Positions 12,600 through 26,045 of a stretch of DNA of 64,000 bases are shown piece after piece. The position numbers were made by a program, and so were the translations under genes. Source of the stretch: Trichoplax sp. H2 (lineage: Eukaryota > Placozoa > Uniplacotomia > Trichoplacea); assembly GCA_003344405.1 (NCBI GenBank), contig NOWV01000013.1:248001-312000 (forward strand), written 5' to 3'. The stretch's first letter is position 1. Each line of letters begins with the position of its first letter. The notes under the pieces were generated by a model, which ran no database searches, was not told the origin of the DNA, and saw nothing but the letters and a program-made list of their open reading frames with translations.

Positions 12600-14400
12600 A
12601 GAAAAATCTTAATAAATAACTAGGCTGTCATCAAGTATAATTCTAGTATCTCCATGGCCATTTTACTTAGTCCATCCAAAGATCATCTCGGAGGTAATAA
12701 CTGCAGTATAGATTATTAAGCTGAAAATAAGAATTAGAAAGAGTTTAATGTACAGCAAGTCTCTAAGGTTACTAATCTTAACATATCTACTATCATGATT
12801 TTTCTACTGTAAAGGTAATTTCCGAAGCTATATGCTGAGTAAATGAGATAAAGTATGCGGGAGTAAAAAGATCTTAATAACATCAAGACTTGGCTGCTTA
12901 TCTTAGAGATAAGTTTAGCCTATCTTTATTCTTTCAAAGTCACTATTAGAATAAGTAAATCTAGCAAAGTAGACTCATTGACTGGATAGAATAAGACCTC
13001 AATAAAGGACAAGATTACTGCCAAGTAATCTTAAAATCTAAATGAAACATGCTATCTATAACATATTCAAGGGCCATTTAAAAGTTGTACAAATCATCAA
13101 AATAGAAAAAAATTAAAAGAACTTAATACGCAGCAAGCATAGCAATAGAATAGTATTGTTAACGTTCAAATAACTTTGATTTTAGTACTTCGCAGATAAT
13201 CTTCGAAGCAACATACGGAGCAAATTAGGTCGAATAGGTAAGAGAATAAAGATGATGTTAATAATATCAAGACTTGGACTAGTTATCTCAGGTATCAATC
13301 TAGCATACAGTTTGTTAGCTCAAAGCTAATATTAGAATAAATAGATGGAATAATTTAAAATTATTGATTAAATGAACATAAGGCTGTCTATAATTAATCA
13401 ACAAGGTTCTTGCCAGGTAATTTTAGCATCTAAATTAGTATCTTATTGAATACCATTCTGGAACATATCAATTTAATATACGCATATTTGATATGTATTT
13501 ATTTAAACGTCTTTTCTGATATGAGCAGATGTATGCATCTGATATATATATCTATTTCATATCTATTTCAAATAGATATATATATATATATTTGTTATAC
13601 GTATGTTTGTATACATCTATTTATGACATCTTTCGATATCTTAATAAATGACAAGATCGTCACCAAGTAACCGTGACATCTAAATTAACTATTATAAATG
13701 CATTTGAAGGCTATCTTGGAAGTTTTATAGATCACAACGGCGAAGAAATGATAAAAACGGCTTAATATACTGCGAGATTATTGATAGAACAGTATTCTTA
13801 ACGTTTAAATTAACTTAATTTTAGGATTTTGCAGACAATCCTCCAAGTAATGAGCCGAGTAAAATAAAGTAGTTGGAAGTAAAAAGGTCTTCATACCAGC
13901 CATACTTGGACTACTCATGTTAGCTCTTAGCCTACTGTTAGTACAAAGCCAATATTAGAATTAATAGGCCGAGTAAAGTAGAAATATTGATTCAATAGGC
14001 AAAAAAATGATGTTGTTAAGTAATAAGATTGCTGTTAAGTAATTTTAATATCTAAATTTGCATGTTATTGGATACATTTATAAAGTTAATCTTAAAAGTA
14101 ATCAAGATCATTAAGATAAAAGAGTGATAGAGCTTCATGTGGGGCAAATGCCGATAGATTTTTAATCTTAATATTTAAGTAAACATACTTTTGACTACTT
14201 TAAAGGTATCGTTAGAAGTAATACTATATAGAGTATGTGAGGGAGGAAAAGGAGCTTCAACATCATCATGATAGACTAATAATTTTAATATTGAATCAGT
14301 ATACAGAGCAATCATCCTAAGCCTATAATAATCAGGAAAATCTTTATTAATAACGAGGCTGTTCTCCATTACCTTCTAGCATAAAAATTAGCGTGTCTTA
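12600..14400. repeat. Degenerate long-period repeat array
   Basis: The same ordered landmarks recur: a GCAGAYAATCYTCCAAGYA-like block (about 12815, 13190, 13835), an AATA(T/A)CAAGACTTGG-like block, a CAATATTAGAATNAATAG-like block, then AAGTAAT(C/T)TTAATATCTAAA (about 13030, 13420, 13660, 14040). Units are roughly 380-640 bp because of internal insertions. No coding potential and no transposase seen; it may be an old non-autonomous element expanded in tandem. Confidence 0.6.
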
Positions 14401-15478
14401 GGAGTATTCTAAGGTAACCCAAGAGTGCAACAGATCAATTAGATCGAGTAGTAAACTAGATGAAAAGGAGGAGCTTTATAAACACAGTATAGAACTTCAA
14501 ATAAACGAGAAAGAACTATATACTTTATAAAAAATAATCCACTTCATCATTCGCAAGATTATAAACTACTAATCTTATTTTAGTCCGAACAGAAATTCAA
14601 AACTAAGACCCAATGTCGAAATGTAGAGTGTTTTGATATAAGCATAAAGCGAAATAAAGTCTTAATTATGTCTATTAAAATAGGACTGTAATAAAGGAAA
14701 TCAATTTCTCATCTTAAATCAAGCCAGGAGAGAATGGTAGAGTATCATTTCAATCTTCATGTTCATTTTTGGCATAAATCAATAAAGGAACAATCAGACT
14801 TTAGACCGATATATCTGAAGATCAATAACGGCTAGAATATTTTAAATGCGATATAATATAATATAAGGCAGAGTGAGAGGGAGAGAAAATATTCTCTCCA
14901 TGTATACAGACAATGAATCAGATGATATTCATGGAGCTTTTATTTGCTTAACCTAGCAGCTTAGCCTGCACAAGATATTATATCATGACCTTGGCTGTGT
15001 AAACTAACAACAGTCAACAAAACCACCCAACCCTCTTTCTCCTCCCCTTCCAGTTCCAGGTAATGCTTCATTTAGAGAAATGATAGCTATTATCCACCAA
15101 TCCAAAGCCAATAGATTTAATAGTAGTAATTTATTAATCTTATTAATATTTAATAGGAGAAAAATAGGTTTCAGGAACAGTTTTTAATTGGTAGATAAAG
15201 CGTTGACATTAATTGAGCCAACAATAACGGGTAAATAACATGAAGGCTTCATCGTTCTTTGTTAAAATTATGACTAATTCACTACTTAAGTTATCCAAGA
15301 TTGGATTATTATCGATATCCTACTGTTGATGGATAGAAGATTTACAATATTCAATTTATCATAGCAACACGCCCAAGCTATAGAATAATCATCATTAGTA
15401 GCAACTCTAATTCTGTTTAAAAGATTACCAATAGCTCGCTTTATCCTATGATTTCATTCGTAAAGAATCAATGTAAAA

Positions 15479-18400
15479 ATGGAAGAGAAAAATGGTGAAA
15501 AAATGGTTGAAATTCGCCAAAGACGGAAAGTTGGATTATCGATATTTGGAGGGAAAAGCTTAGAAGAGCAATTGCCAGTCATTAAAACTCGATTTTTCCA
15601 AATTGGACGTGATCTTGGAGGATCAAGCCATCATCATCAATATACTAAGAAAGAAAAAGAATTATTATCAAGATACAGTAGTGCTGATTATTTCCCACCT
15701 CATAGTCAAGTTTATAAGGTATCTGTAATGCAATTAATTTCATTTCCAAGCTATATTTGATATTGATTCCTCATTGAAATTATTGTCAAGATACAGTAGT
15801 CCTAATTATTTCCCCACATATAGTCAAGTTTATAATGTATCTCCAATACAAACTATTCTATTTCCGAGTTATTCTTTTACATTGATCCTTGATCGAGAAT
15901 ATTTGTCAAGATCCAGTAGTACTGATTATTTCTCACCTTATAGTCAAGTTTATAAAGTATCTCCAATGCTAGTTATTTTATTTCCAACTCATTTTTTATA
16001 CCGATTCTTGATCAAGAATTGTTGTCAAGATACAATGGTATTGATTACTCTACACCTAAAAGCTAAGTTTATAAAGTGTCTCCAATTCAAATTTACATTG
16101 ATCCTTGATCAAAAATTGTTGTCAAGATACAGTAACGCTTATTACAGTAACGATTATTTCCCACCTCATAGCCAAGTTTATCAAGTATCAGCGATACAAA
16201 TTATTTTATTTCCAAGCCATTATTACATTGATTCTAGATCAAGAATTGTTGTCAAGATACAGTAGCGCTGACTATTTCCCACCATGTAGTCAAGTCTTTA
16301 AACTATCGGCAATGTAAATTGTTTTAATTCCAAGCCATTTTTACATTGATTCTCGATCAAGAATTGTTGTCAAGATACAGTAGCGCTGACTATTTCCTAC
16401 TTCATAGTCAAGTTTATAAGGTATCTCCAATGCAAATTATTTATTTCCAAGCCACTTTTGACATTGATTCTTCATTCTTATTTTACTCAACTTTAAAATT
16501 AGTATTAGCGATTACATTCAAAAACGTTGTATTCAATGTATGAAGTAAATGGATCGTTTTTACTGTCATTGACATTGGAGAGTTTAAGCCCTGCGTATCT
16601 TTAGGCAAGAGTAATAAAAATGGTATTTCAACCTTCATTTTATACACTTCTATAAATAGCATTGGTTGCTCAAACATGCTCGCAACTTAGACTGGGATCG
16701 ATGGCTAATGATGGGAATCATTGGGCTCTGTGTTGGTTTGGTTGGCTTCTTTATGCACCAATTTATTAAGCTGATTGCTGAGTAAGAAAATAGTAACGTC
16801 CATGACGATGATAATGTGTCTATAATTTGTCGACGATAGAATTGATAGGAATGCATAATCCAACATTTTTTCTCTTTCTCTCTTGCTCATCTTTCACTCC
16901 TTATCCCGTATGAATTAGAGCACGATGGGATGTTGCATACCTTCATGTTGCTGTAAGTAGATCTATATCTTTTATTATTATCCTCAATTAAAACTCTATT
17001 AAAACTTATACAGTATATGAAAGCAACTATTCTTACTAATTTTGAATTCCAACTTTCAATTTGCGATCATTTATTGATTTATAGTCCTGCTATCCACATT
17101 TTACTTTTTCTAGTCTGGTAATCATGCAACCGCTCTAGGTTGGATTGCACTTATCAGCATCCTGTTAGCGTTAACATCAGGAGCTCTAACAGTAGTAAGT
17201 GCTCATGAATATCCATTTAAAATGCAATCCAATTAACAACATCTTATTCTCTAACTTCTCTCTCATTCAATTGATGCTATTCTTAGCTTTTTTGTTTTCC
17301 GGCTGCTGGTTCCGGCTTGCCGGAATTAATTGGCTACTTAAATGGCACCATTATTCCGGAAATATTTGGATTGAAAACATTTTTTGTTAAATTTGCATCA
17401 TGTGTATGTGCCGTAGGCTCTGGTCTACCTGTCGGTCCTGAAGGTCCAATGATTAGCTTAGGGTAAACTTTTTAGATTGCATTGAGATTTTAATTCCATT
17501 TTTATTCTTGACTTGCACACCTTTGATATTATCAAACGTGGATTGATACTCGTATAGTAAATTTTTGCCATCTAGTTGTCAATCGCTGCAGAAAAAAAAG
17601 TGATTGATGATAATGAAATTCGATCGTTTCACTGTCAATCAGCAAGGAAAAGTTTTCTTGCTATAGCCAATTTTTATCATATTATGAATCCATCAAAGAA
17701 AAGTTGATGACAGTTGATTTTATCTTACCGTGAATATCTTAACCGAATAGTGATGATTCTCTCAATTTTACACGTAGAGGGCTAATCGGTTTAGGAGTTA
17801 GCCAAGGCAGATCGAAATTTTTCGGCCGCTTCTTACCGTTCGGACGATTTGAGAATCCTGAAGACAGGTACAACTCTTAATCTTGCCATTGACTAGAGCA
17901 ACAGCTTTCGTTGAGTTGCTCATTTATAGGAGTTTAAACTCTTTAAGCTGTCTCTAATCAAATAAAAAGCATGTCTATAATATATAGCTAAATAAAATTA
18001 CATCTTTAGCTATCATCATTATAAAAAATGCTCATACGTATCATAAATATATATTAGTATACTATAGAAGTCAATCCTACTATCATAGCAACGTAAAGGG
18101 AACTACAATAGCTTTCGCCATTCTATTTCAATCTGAATGTTGATAGAATTGAATTTGAAGTATTTCTTTACTAACTATCAAAATCCAATAATTCCCTACA
18201 CTGCTATAGAGTTACTCTATCGATATATTATAAGAACTACAATATTCATGATAATCGACAATAACATCGATAGATAATTATTACCTCCATCTCTGGACTC
18301 AGAAATGAATAAATATCTCATATTAAAATACAGTGGCGAAACAGCTATTATCATAAAACTTATAACTAATCATTATATCTTGTAGTCTATTAATTTTTAT

Positions 18401-21400
18401 GAAATATTACCCAATTCTAGGAGAAACTTTGTTAGTGCTGGAGCAGGTGCTGGTGTAGCAGCAGCTTTTGGTGCACCAGTTGGAGGTTTACTCTTTGCTA
18501 TGGAAGAAGTCGCATCATTTTGGAGTATAAAACATGGCTGGATGACATTTTTCTGTTGCATGACCTCTACATTTATTACGGTATGCAATGAAAACTCTTC
18601 TATTCACATCTATATGAGTAAAAAGGAGCAGATATTATTCTCTAGCAGTTATATTATTTAATAATTTGTCAGTAGTCCCCTATTCAAATCTATACGGTCT
18701 TCATAATAAGGAGTAAATATTATTCTCTACTGGTTATATTATCGAATGATTTTGTCTATCCGATCATCTTCCTTTTACTTTTTGAAATCATGCTACTTAG
18801 GATCTTTTCAATTCAGCTTTTTCGGGTTTCCAATATAGCGGCGATTTTGGACAGTTTAAACCAAGGCGTTATATCTTATTTGAGGTTGAATTATTTAATA
18901 ATATTATTGAGCGTTAACTATTATTAAGAAACCCCCATACCGATATTGATCACTATCAATACAGTCCTATTAAAGAGTGAGAAAAGTATTTTAAACGAGT
19001 AATAAAATTTACTTAGGTAACACGAGAAATCCCAGTTAATATCTTAGCATTTTTACCGGCTATTATCATTGGTATTATTGGGGGTTTTCTTGGCGCATTA
19101 TTTACCTTCCTTAATCTAAAGGTATTTTTAATTTTAAAGCACTAAACGCTCATTATCACTATTCAATGGAAGATGAGTCTCCAAAGAATCAATTTATTTT
19201 CTTTTGCTAGTTTGCTCGTGCTCGACTCTATGTAGTTAATCTTTTTAAAAGTACATGGGCTAAGAAATTGGTCCGAATTTTAGAACCGACAATTATCATG
19301 GTAAGTTGCTCTGTCTTTTGGTCTTTATAAATATAATGTAATTAGAAACAAATAATTGAGTTTGAATTAATTTTTGTCTATCTTCAAAATTAAAATTAGA
19401 CCTAAAATAGCTATATACCAATGTTAGCTGAACAAAGTATTATCTCTATCTATATTTTCATTTTCTATCATTAGACCATCATGGCGGTTATGTCGGTATA
19501 TCTTCCATCAGCATTCCCCTGCACACCATTTCAATGCGTTTCTTCAGTCAGAAATAATTCTTACTTTGGCCCTCTTTGTGAAAGTGGTAGCCAATATAAA
19601 ATTCGTACTGAAGACGAAGTTATACGCTATCAATGCCCAGAAGGAACAGTTATCAATATGTCTTCAACTAAAGTCTATAATAACAACAGTTATAATCAAG
19701 GTATTCAAGCTAAATATTTAAAGTGATCAAATGAGATATTCTAGGCAAATAGAGAGAGACACCATAATATAGTTAAGATATAGATAAAGCTCAAAATATA
19801 CTCTACTACTATTTCATTAAACCATTTATCATGGAGAATTTTGGTTTGTAGTTATATCATATTCTGCATTACTACAGCTTTTCTTACTCACTTATACATC
19901 AATTTACTTTCCGAAACGATATCGACCATCAAATTTAGATCATATCTTGCGTTATTTTTATCCAACTTATACACCTATCCTAGTAGTATTTAAAATCATG
20001 ATAGATATATTCAGTAAGTAGGCATAGTTTACAAGTAACTTTTATACATGCTTACAATAACTTTAGAAAACAGCAAATAATTTCCAATAAACGATGTATT
20101 CAATGCAGTAGATATCTTAAGCTCAAGATAGGCTATATTGCTATCTTATTAAACAATTAATTATGAAAAATTTAAGTTTATTATCGTATCTTGTTCTATA
20201 TTACTAGAGCTATTCTTGTTCACTTATACATATATGATTAATCATTATCAATCTATTTAATGACACTCATGATATACTGTATTTTACTTTCCTAAACAAC
20301 ATTGATCATCGAATTCAGATCATTTCTTGTGCTATTTTTATTCACTTACGCAACTACTATAATTATCAATCCATTCTAGTGGCAACATTAATTACACAAC
20401 AAGGAGAAGAAGCAATCCATCGCCTCTTTTCTCGTCAGACTTACTACCAATTCGATTACGTGTAAGAATTTAAAAATGTATAAGTATACTCGTATACAAT
20501 TAATTAAAAATAATATGTTAATGAACAAATCCACTACTTTTGCCAATTCACTAGGCCTTTGCTTGTTGTCCTGGGACCTTATTTCATTTTGGCTTGTTGG
20601 TCCGCTGGCACAGCTGTTGCATCTGGATTGGTCGTACCCATGCTGTAAGATTACTTACTTGAAATAAATCAATTTAGCCCCAATTTAATCTTAAATCCCT
20701 ATTTCATTATCAAAATAATCGATTACTGTAGCTTGATTAATGAAATAAACAAGAAATAACGAATGCTAAAAAATCGTTTTCTATATGCTACTTTATAAAA
20801 AAATGAAGCACCGTAAACTCAATATGCTATACCACCTTGATTAATGATGATGATTTACGATTCCTATCTTGATATTCCTATACCTTTCAATAATTATAGG
20901 TTTATTGGTGCTTTATACGGCCGAATTATAGGATTATCTTTAGTATCTCTATTTGGTGTCCATCAATCAGGTAACGCGATAGAAACCCTCGCATTTTATA
21001 TATGCCACAAATCCGGAAGGAAAGTTAATTTGTCTAGGATTCGTAATTTGCTCAATGCTCGTGAATACTATAAGATTCAAAATTCTTAATATTGATCAGC
21101 TATTTCTTATATTAGTTTGCACCTAGTCCTATACTTATTTGTTTTATTATCGTATCTTAAATTAACAATTCTTAATTATCATTGAAAGGATACTGGGCAT
21201 GGATGGATCCTGGTGCATTTGCTTTAGTCGGTGCTGCTTCCTTCTTCGGAGGTGTTTCTCGGTTAACAATGTCTCTAACTGTGATTATGGTATTGCTGGA
21301 TATTACGAAATTAAATAACTAATATCGCCACGTTAAACTTTGTCCCAAGTATAGAAGCCGCAATTATAAGTAGAATTCTCACTTTAGAAATCAACATGAG

Positions 21401-23294
21401 TAAATTAGAACCGTTAGTTATATGTTCTATTTACAAGTATCGATCTCATAATTTCTTATTCTATTACACTATCAACTCCATTGAACTAGTATCATAAGAT
21501 TCTCTAAACTCAATTTTCGTGCCTAATTCTCTTTTAAAACTATTGAATATGTATAGATGGAAATCACCAATGATGTCCAATTTTTATTAGTCATCATGAC
21601 CAGTATCTTGGTCGCAAAGTTAATTGGAGATTACCTAACTCATTCGCTATATCATTCCTTACTGGAATTGAAGTGTATTCCATTCCTTGATCATTCTCCA
21701 TCATCCTTAAACCATCATCAGTAGTAAGTTTATTACTAAAATCCTTAGACATTTTAGAATAGTTTGTTTAGAACTAATTGTATTTATTGACATGATGACT
21801 AGCCCGAATCATGAATTTTATACGATAGGCGATATCATGACCCGTGATCCACAGGTAACAAAGTGTTCAATTTATATACATATATGTATATTTATTGAGA
21901 ATATCTGATTTTTTAAAATCCTTTTAAGTATCACTAGATAGAGTGATCTCCCATCAATCACTAGATTATAAAGATATTTAGTCAAAATGATGAAAGAGAT
22001 TCATATCAAAGATGATTTTTATGCTATAATTATATAGTGTTTGCAAGAGAGAACGTCAGTTCGTGATCTAGCCAAATTATTAGTCAATAACGATCATCAT
22101 GCTGGTTATCCAGTTGTGACAAAATCCAAAAGACATGATGAACAAATCTTTCTTGGATTAATTACGGAACAAGAGCTTTATGGCCTATTTTCAACTAGTA
22201 AAGATATTTTTATAGGACCCGATGATGATGGTTCCAAGACACCAACAGCTTCGTATGATGTAGTAAGTTAAATGACATTTACATGATCCTTTCTATCTAC
22301 TATTCCATTTTCTATTAAGAACGTTGACTAAGACTAATTCCTTGATACCTAAATTATAGATTGAATTAAAGTTTCATAATTTCTTTAGCTTGAAGATGTA
22401 AAACATTAAATATTGAATATTAAACCAATCAACAATATCATTAATGATACCATTTTTTGCTTTTTGCAATTTCTCTGCAATATTAGTTGCGAGATGTGAA
22501 ATACAGTGATGATTTAGCAATTGATATCAAAAGATACGCTAGCGAGGAAGAATACGATCAGAAATTTGTCGATTTAAGACCCTATATAAACAAATCCTCC
22601 TTTTCTATTCCCGTATCATTCTCTCTTCGCCGTTGTTATATTCTATTTCGAACGATGGGCTTAAGACATTTAGCAGTGGTCGACGAAGATAATCGGTAAT
22701 GCTATAATGTTTGAAAGATGAACTATTCCTCGATATCTCCAGCATTTTAGTAGCATTTTAATTCTTTTAGATCTCGATTACTACAATCAGTTTATCTTGC
22801 ACTGTTATAATATCTACGTTGACTTTAATGATAGAAGAAGGCTATGTAGAATTAGTCTTAAACTTTTTATTCGATTTTGTTTACGTTGTTACCCAATATA
22901 CAATATCTATCCTAGATTAAGATGAGGTTAGCCTTTAAAAATCTTGCTGTCCTCAATCTGATCTACCTAGTATTGAAATACAAAGCTGTTAATTTAATCT
23001 TTTAAGCACATAAATTGGCTATTGCACCCTTAATCATAGATATACTGTACTGTAGACTGAATTCATTATCATGATATCCACATCGACCCTATAGTAAATC
23101 CAAATAAATTATTCAATACGATCGTATATGATTCTATTTACATTTACATTCATTCTCTTCTTAATTACTGTAGATGTGTTGGCATAGTTACTAGGAAAGA
23201 TCTAATGGGATTTCATATAGATGAAAAAATTAGAGCTAAAGAAGAGCAAAAAGAAGAAGAAGAATTAACACCGATATCTACAGCAGCTTTTTAA
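15479..23294 (+). CDS. ClC chloride/proton exchanger B (ClC-6/7-like), 20 exons
   Basis: Tandem paralogue of gene A, about 840 residues. Exons: 15479-15718, 16660-16781, 16919-16952, 17114-17194, 17287-17462, 17778-17867, 18421-18580, 18801-18884, 19017-19121, 19211-19300, 19475-19700, 20380-20461, 20555-20644, 20900-20970, 21189-21289, 21557-21720, 21803-21854, 22038-22262, 22487-22695, 23174-23294. The first 17 exons match gene A exon for exon in phase and nearly in length; the CBS part has lost three introns (A 18/19, 20/21 and 21/22). Seen: GSGLPE (167-172), GPEGP with gating Glu 211, MEE with proton Glu 277, SGLVVPM, CBS1 in exons 17-18 and CBS2 in exons 19-20. The N terminus shares FFQxGRDLGG and the SADYxPP region with A. 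The C-terminal tail is different: a run of Glu and Lys. The exon 8 donor is GTTGAA. Function is inferred as for A; both proteins should be catalytically intact. Confidence 0.93.
15661..16480 (+). repeat. Tandem array of exon-1 end plus splice donor in ClC B intron 1
   Basis: About seven units, mostly 118-120 bp, with one of 97 and one of 130. The GTCAAG/ATCAAG landmark falls at 15667, 15785, 15905, 16024, 16121, 16251 and 16369. Unit 1 is the true end of exon 1 plus the start of intron 1. Each later unit repeats the codons for [19 protein letters not shown] and then the donor position: GT at 15719, 15837, 15957, 16076, 16185 and 16421; the unit at 16251 has lost it. Unit 7 keeps TTTATAAG|GTATCT exactly. 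An in-frame stop in the intron (15758-15760) blocks read-through, so later units are not extra coding repeats of exon 1. Confidence 0.9.
18597..18755. repeat. Small direct duplication in a ClC B intron
   Basis: Two neighbouring copies, each with TATTCA.ATCTATA, then AGGAG, then TATTATTCTCTA, then GTTATATTAT, at about 18600-18665 and 18683-18745. It lies in the intron between exons 7 and 8. Confidence 0.6.
19835..20365. repeat. Diverged direct duplication in ClC B intron 11
   Basis: About 150-200 bp repeated with a spacing of roughly 320 bp. Shared landmarks: ATTACTACAGCTTTTCTTAC against ATTACTAGAGCTATTCTTGT, CACTTATACAT, TTTACTTTCC, and a GACCATCAAATTTAGATCAT / GATCATCGAATTCAGATCAT pair. It explains why this intron is so long (679 bp). 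Confidence 0.6.
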
Positions 23295-23690
23295 ATCAAT
23301 TTTGTTACGCATTTTGTGTGACAATTTTCTTATCCAGAAACATTTAAATTACCCAATCGTCTTTAATTAACAACATGATATAATCGATGACTGAATGGCT
23401 GTTAATAACGATGTTTTATTACTTTAATTCTAGAATTAATTACGGTTGGTGTTAGCATAATAAATCAGCAGGGATATAGTTGATTTATTATGATTCCTTT
23501 GTTTGTGTGACGATCACTGTGACCATTATTTTGGTAATATTTTAGCTTTGCCTAACGAAATCAGTTTTTTTAATACTTCAGAAAGATGGATTTATGAGTA
23601 AAGCTTAATGCTTCGAAATTTGTATGATAAACACTTATTGAGCTAGTATAGTAGATGTATGCTTAAATATATAACTTTGTACAATTTTGA

Positions 23691-23696
23691 AATAAA
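23691..23696 (+). terminator. Candidate polyadenylation signal of ClC gene B
   Basis: AATAAA about 400 bases after the stop codon, followed by a T-rich stretch. It is the nearest canonical hexamer in the stretch I read. Confidence 0.4.
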
Positions 23697-23899
23697 ATAT
23701 TGTAGTTTTAACTTGCACTATTTATGGTAGCGATGAAGAACTCTTTTGCTTTCTTTCCCCTTTCACAAGGAATATTGCTACTATTTTATAGCATTGTGGC
23801 TTTAGCACCGTAGCTACTGTAGTACAAAACCTGTTGATATGATTGCACAGCAATTTAGCAGTTTACTTTCTGATTAATCCATGCTCATACGAGTGATTC

Positions 23900-24420
23900 G
23901 AGTAATTCATGAAATGAACTACTGAAATGAATTATTCATTGATTTATTAATGTAAGGCTGCAAAGTATTGATTTAACATAATAAAATAGAATACGTACGT
24001 GCTTACGTGTATTTACTAAGGTAGCTGTTTTTCCTTCATGAACAGCCACCAATAATGCTCATCATTTCGTGGAATTACTCATTACTCAGTTAATTTAAGG
24101 CTGCAAATGCTAATTTAGCGTAATAAAAATTTATAGAACGTTTAAATTTGCTTCTACTCGTACTTAGCTAGAGTAGCCTTTTCCTTCATGAACAGCCTCT
24201 TACGATGCTCATCATTTCATGAAATTACTCATTGCTTAGTTAATTTAAGGCATCAAATTTTGACTTGATTTATAGAGCGCGTATGTCTGCTTATACTTAC
24301 CAAAGTAGCAGTTTTCCCTTATGAACAGCCTCTAGCAACATTCATCATTTCATGAAATTTATTCATTTGCCTAATTAATTCATGGCTACAAAAGAGCTGA
24401 ACTAATTATTTAATAGAGTA
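23900..24420. repeat. Three- to four-copy tandem repeat, unit about 130-150 bp
   Basis: Each unit has TCCTTCATGAACAGCC or a close variant (about 24031, 24181, 24313), then ATGCTCATCATTTC.TG, then a GAAATTACTCATT-like block, then TTAATTTAAGGCTGCAAA or a variant, then TAATAAAA. The first unit is partial. No coding potential. Confidence 0.75.
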
Positions 24421-26045
24421 ATAAAAGATCACAAAATACTGTACCGGGCCGTTGCTAAATGAAGGTCACACCAGAAAGCAGATTTTTGATAGTCTCTACT
24501 TGCTAACCAAGCTCATTATTTCAAGAATAACTGGCGTAGATTAAGAATTTAATGAAAGAAATAGCGGCACCCCTAACAAGGCAAATATTTTTAGAGTTAC
24601 TTGGCCATAGCATAACAGCGTGCAGGCGTGTACCGTAGCAGTAGTACTATAAAATCCCCACTGTTAAGAGTGGAACCCTATCGCTATTTTCACTTATGTA
24701 ATCTTCAAGGTACTCTTATGATAGTGGCTATAATATCTACGTATGGTTTTATTTCTCTACACAGTACAGTAAGACAATATTTAATCTTCTCATCTACAAT
24801 TAAAATAATCAATTGCCACTACTACTTGGAGATCATCAAAAGAAAGAGAAAGTAAAGCTACCAGTCAAAATTCGATACAAATTTGCTGATTATCTCTGAA
24901 ATTACTTAAACCACATCATCAATTTCTTAAATTCATTTTCTTGTTATGAAGTTATTGAAAAGGCTGGAAATAAAATCTCTCTTGCGCTAAAGACTTTGGA
25001 AAGTATTGCCTGAGCGGTGCTTAATTCGTGGCAACAAAAATCAAAAGCGATATTATTAGAGCAAGTGCCAAAATTGATTGCTCTCAATATGGATAAATCA
25101 AAAGAAAAAGGAGGAAATCTGACTTGTATACTCTAATTTCATCTACATTGATCCATTGGAAAATTGCGCGATATTGTGGGTAACAAAATATCGCGTCCAT
25201 AGTCAAGTTTTCAGTGAAAAATCAAGACATTTAATTTTAGCTATCTCTCTCTCTGTCTATCCATGCTCTTAAACGATTCATATGCTAGCCTTAATTCGGT
25301 TATTCTATAGAGCTTTCTCTTCGTAACACGATCATAAACAGTTGTATGACATTAAGAGTACAGTATGGCACACTCTACTGTCCTATCGAAGCGAGTGCTA
25401 TAATGCCAGTACGGTAGCCTATTGGCCATAGAAATCCTTGCTATATCAAGAGCGACTTAGTCTTTGGCCTAAATTAGTTTTCAAATTGGCTGGCCAAATT
25501 GCACATCTTCTCATTCAACAGTCCAATTATTCATCTAAATCACTCTTTCTTGATCTATTTGAGCTATTAAAGTCTTCATGATCAACTGAAAGGTAACACA
25601 TTATCAACATGCTCGTTACAAATGTAAATCTTATTGCTTTTCAACACCATTTGTGGAAGATTTATCCCACATCTGTTGCGATCTCTTGAACTCACTTCTA
25701 ATAGAATTAATTAATTAGAAGTAGAAATTGAACTTATATCAATAAACATCCGAGTACATATATGCAAGTATTGAGTAGAAGCTCTATTTCAGTAGATTGA
25801 ATATTAACGTAACGTATTAGTAATCATGAGCTACTCAGAGACTTCTACAAGTTCTATTCATCTAGGAGTCTATGACTCAATCACAGAGATGGGAGTGGTG
25901 CATAACCACATCGAGATAGTAAATCATCATCATTGCTGCTAGAAAATCTCATATGAACACTCGCTTATATGTACCCAGAAATTAGAAAGGCGAGAATCTT
26001 TAAATCTCAACCCTTGTATGGACCTAATGATACTTTACCTAGTAG

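Larger units (their letters stand above)
10531..15478. other. Spacer between ClC genes A and B
   Basis: About 4.9 kb without a supportable gene. It starts with the 3' untranslated region of gene A (a candidate AATAAA lies at 11187-11192, far from the stop). It then holds a loose duplication at 11640-11940 and a long degenerate repeat at about 12600-14400. An AT-dinucleotide run sits at about 13545-13595. A pyrimidine-rich patch at about 15030-15055 and the last few hundred bases are the likely promoter side of gene B. Confidence 0.6.

Noticed and set aside
15774-16265. 163-codon open frame over the repeat array
   Set aside because: It results from repeated exon 1 sequence staying open by descent; the phase changes between units and there is no independent start context or acceptor.
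15661-16480. Repeat units as in-frame cassette exons of ClC gene B
   Set aside because: For the best-preserved unit, the plausible upstream AG gives a 59-base exon, which would shift the frame; no frame-preserving cassette was found.
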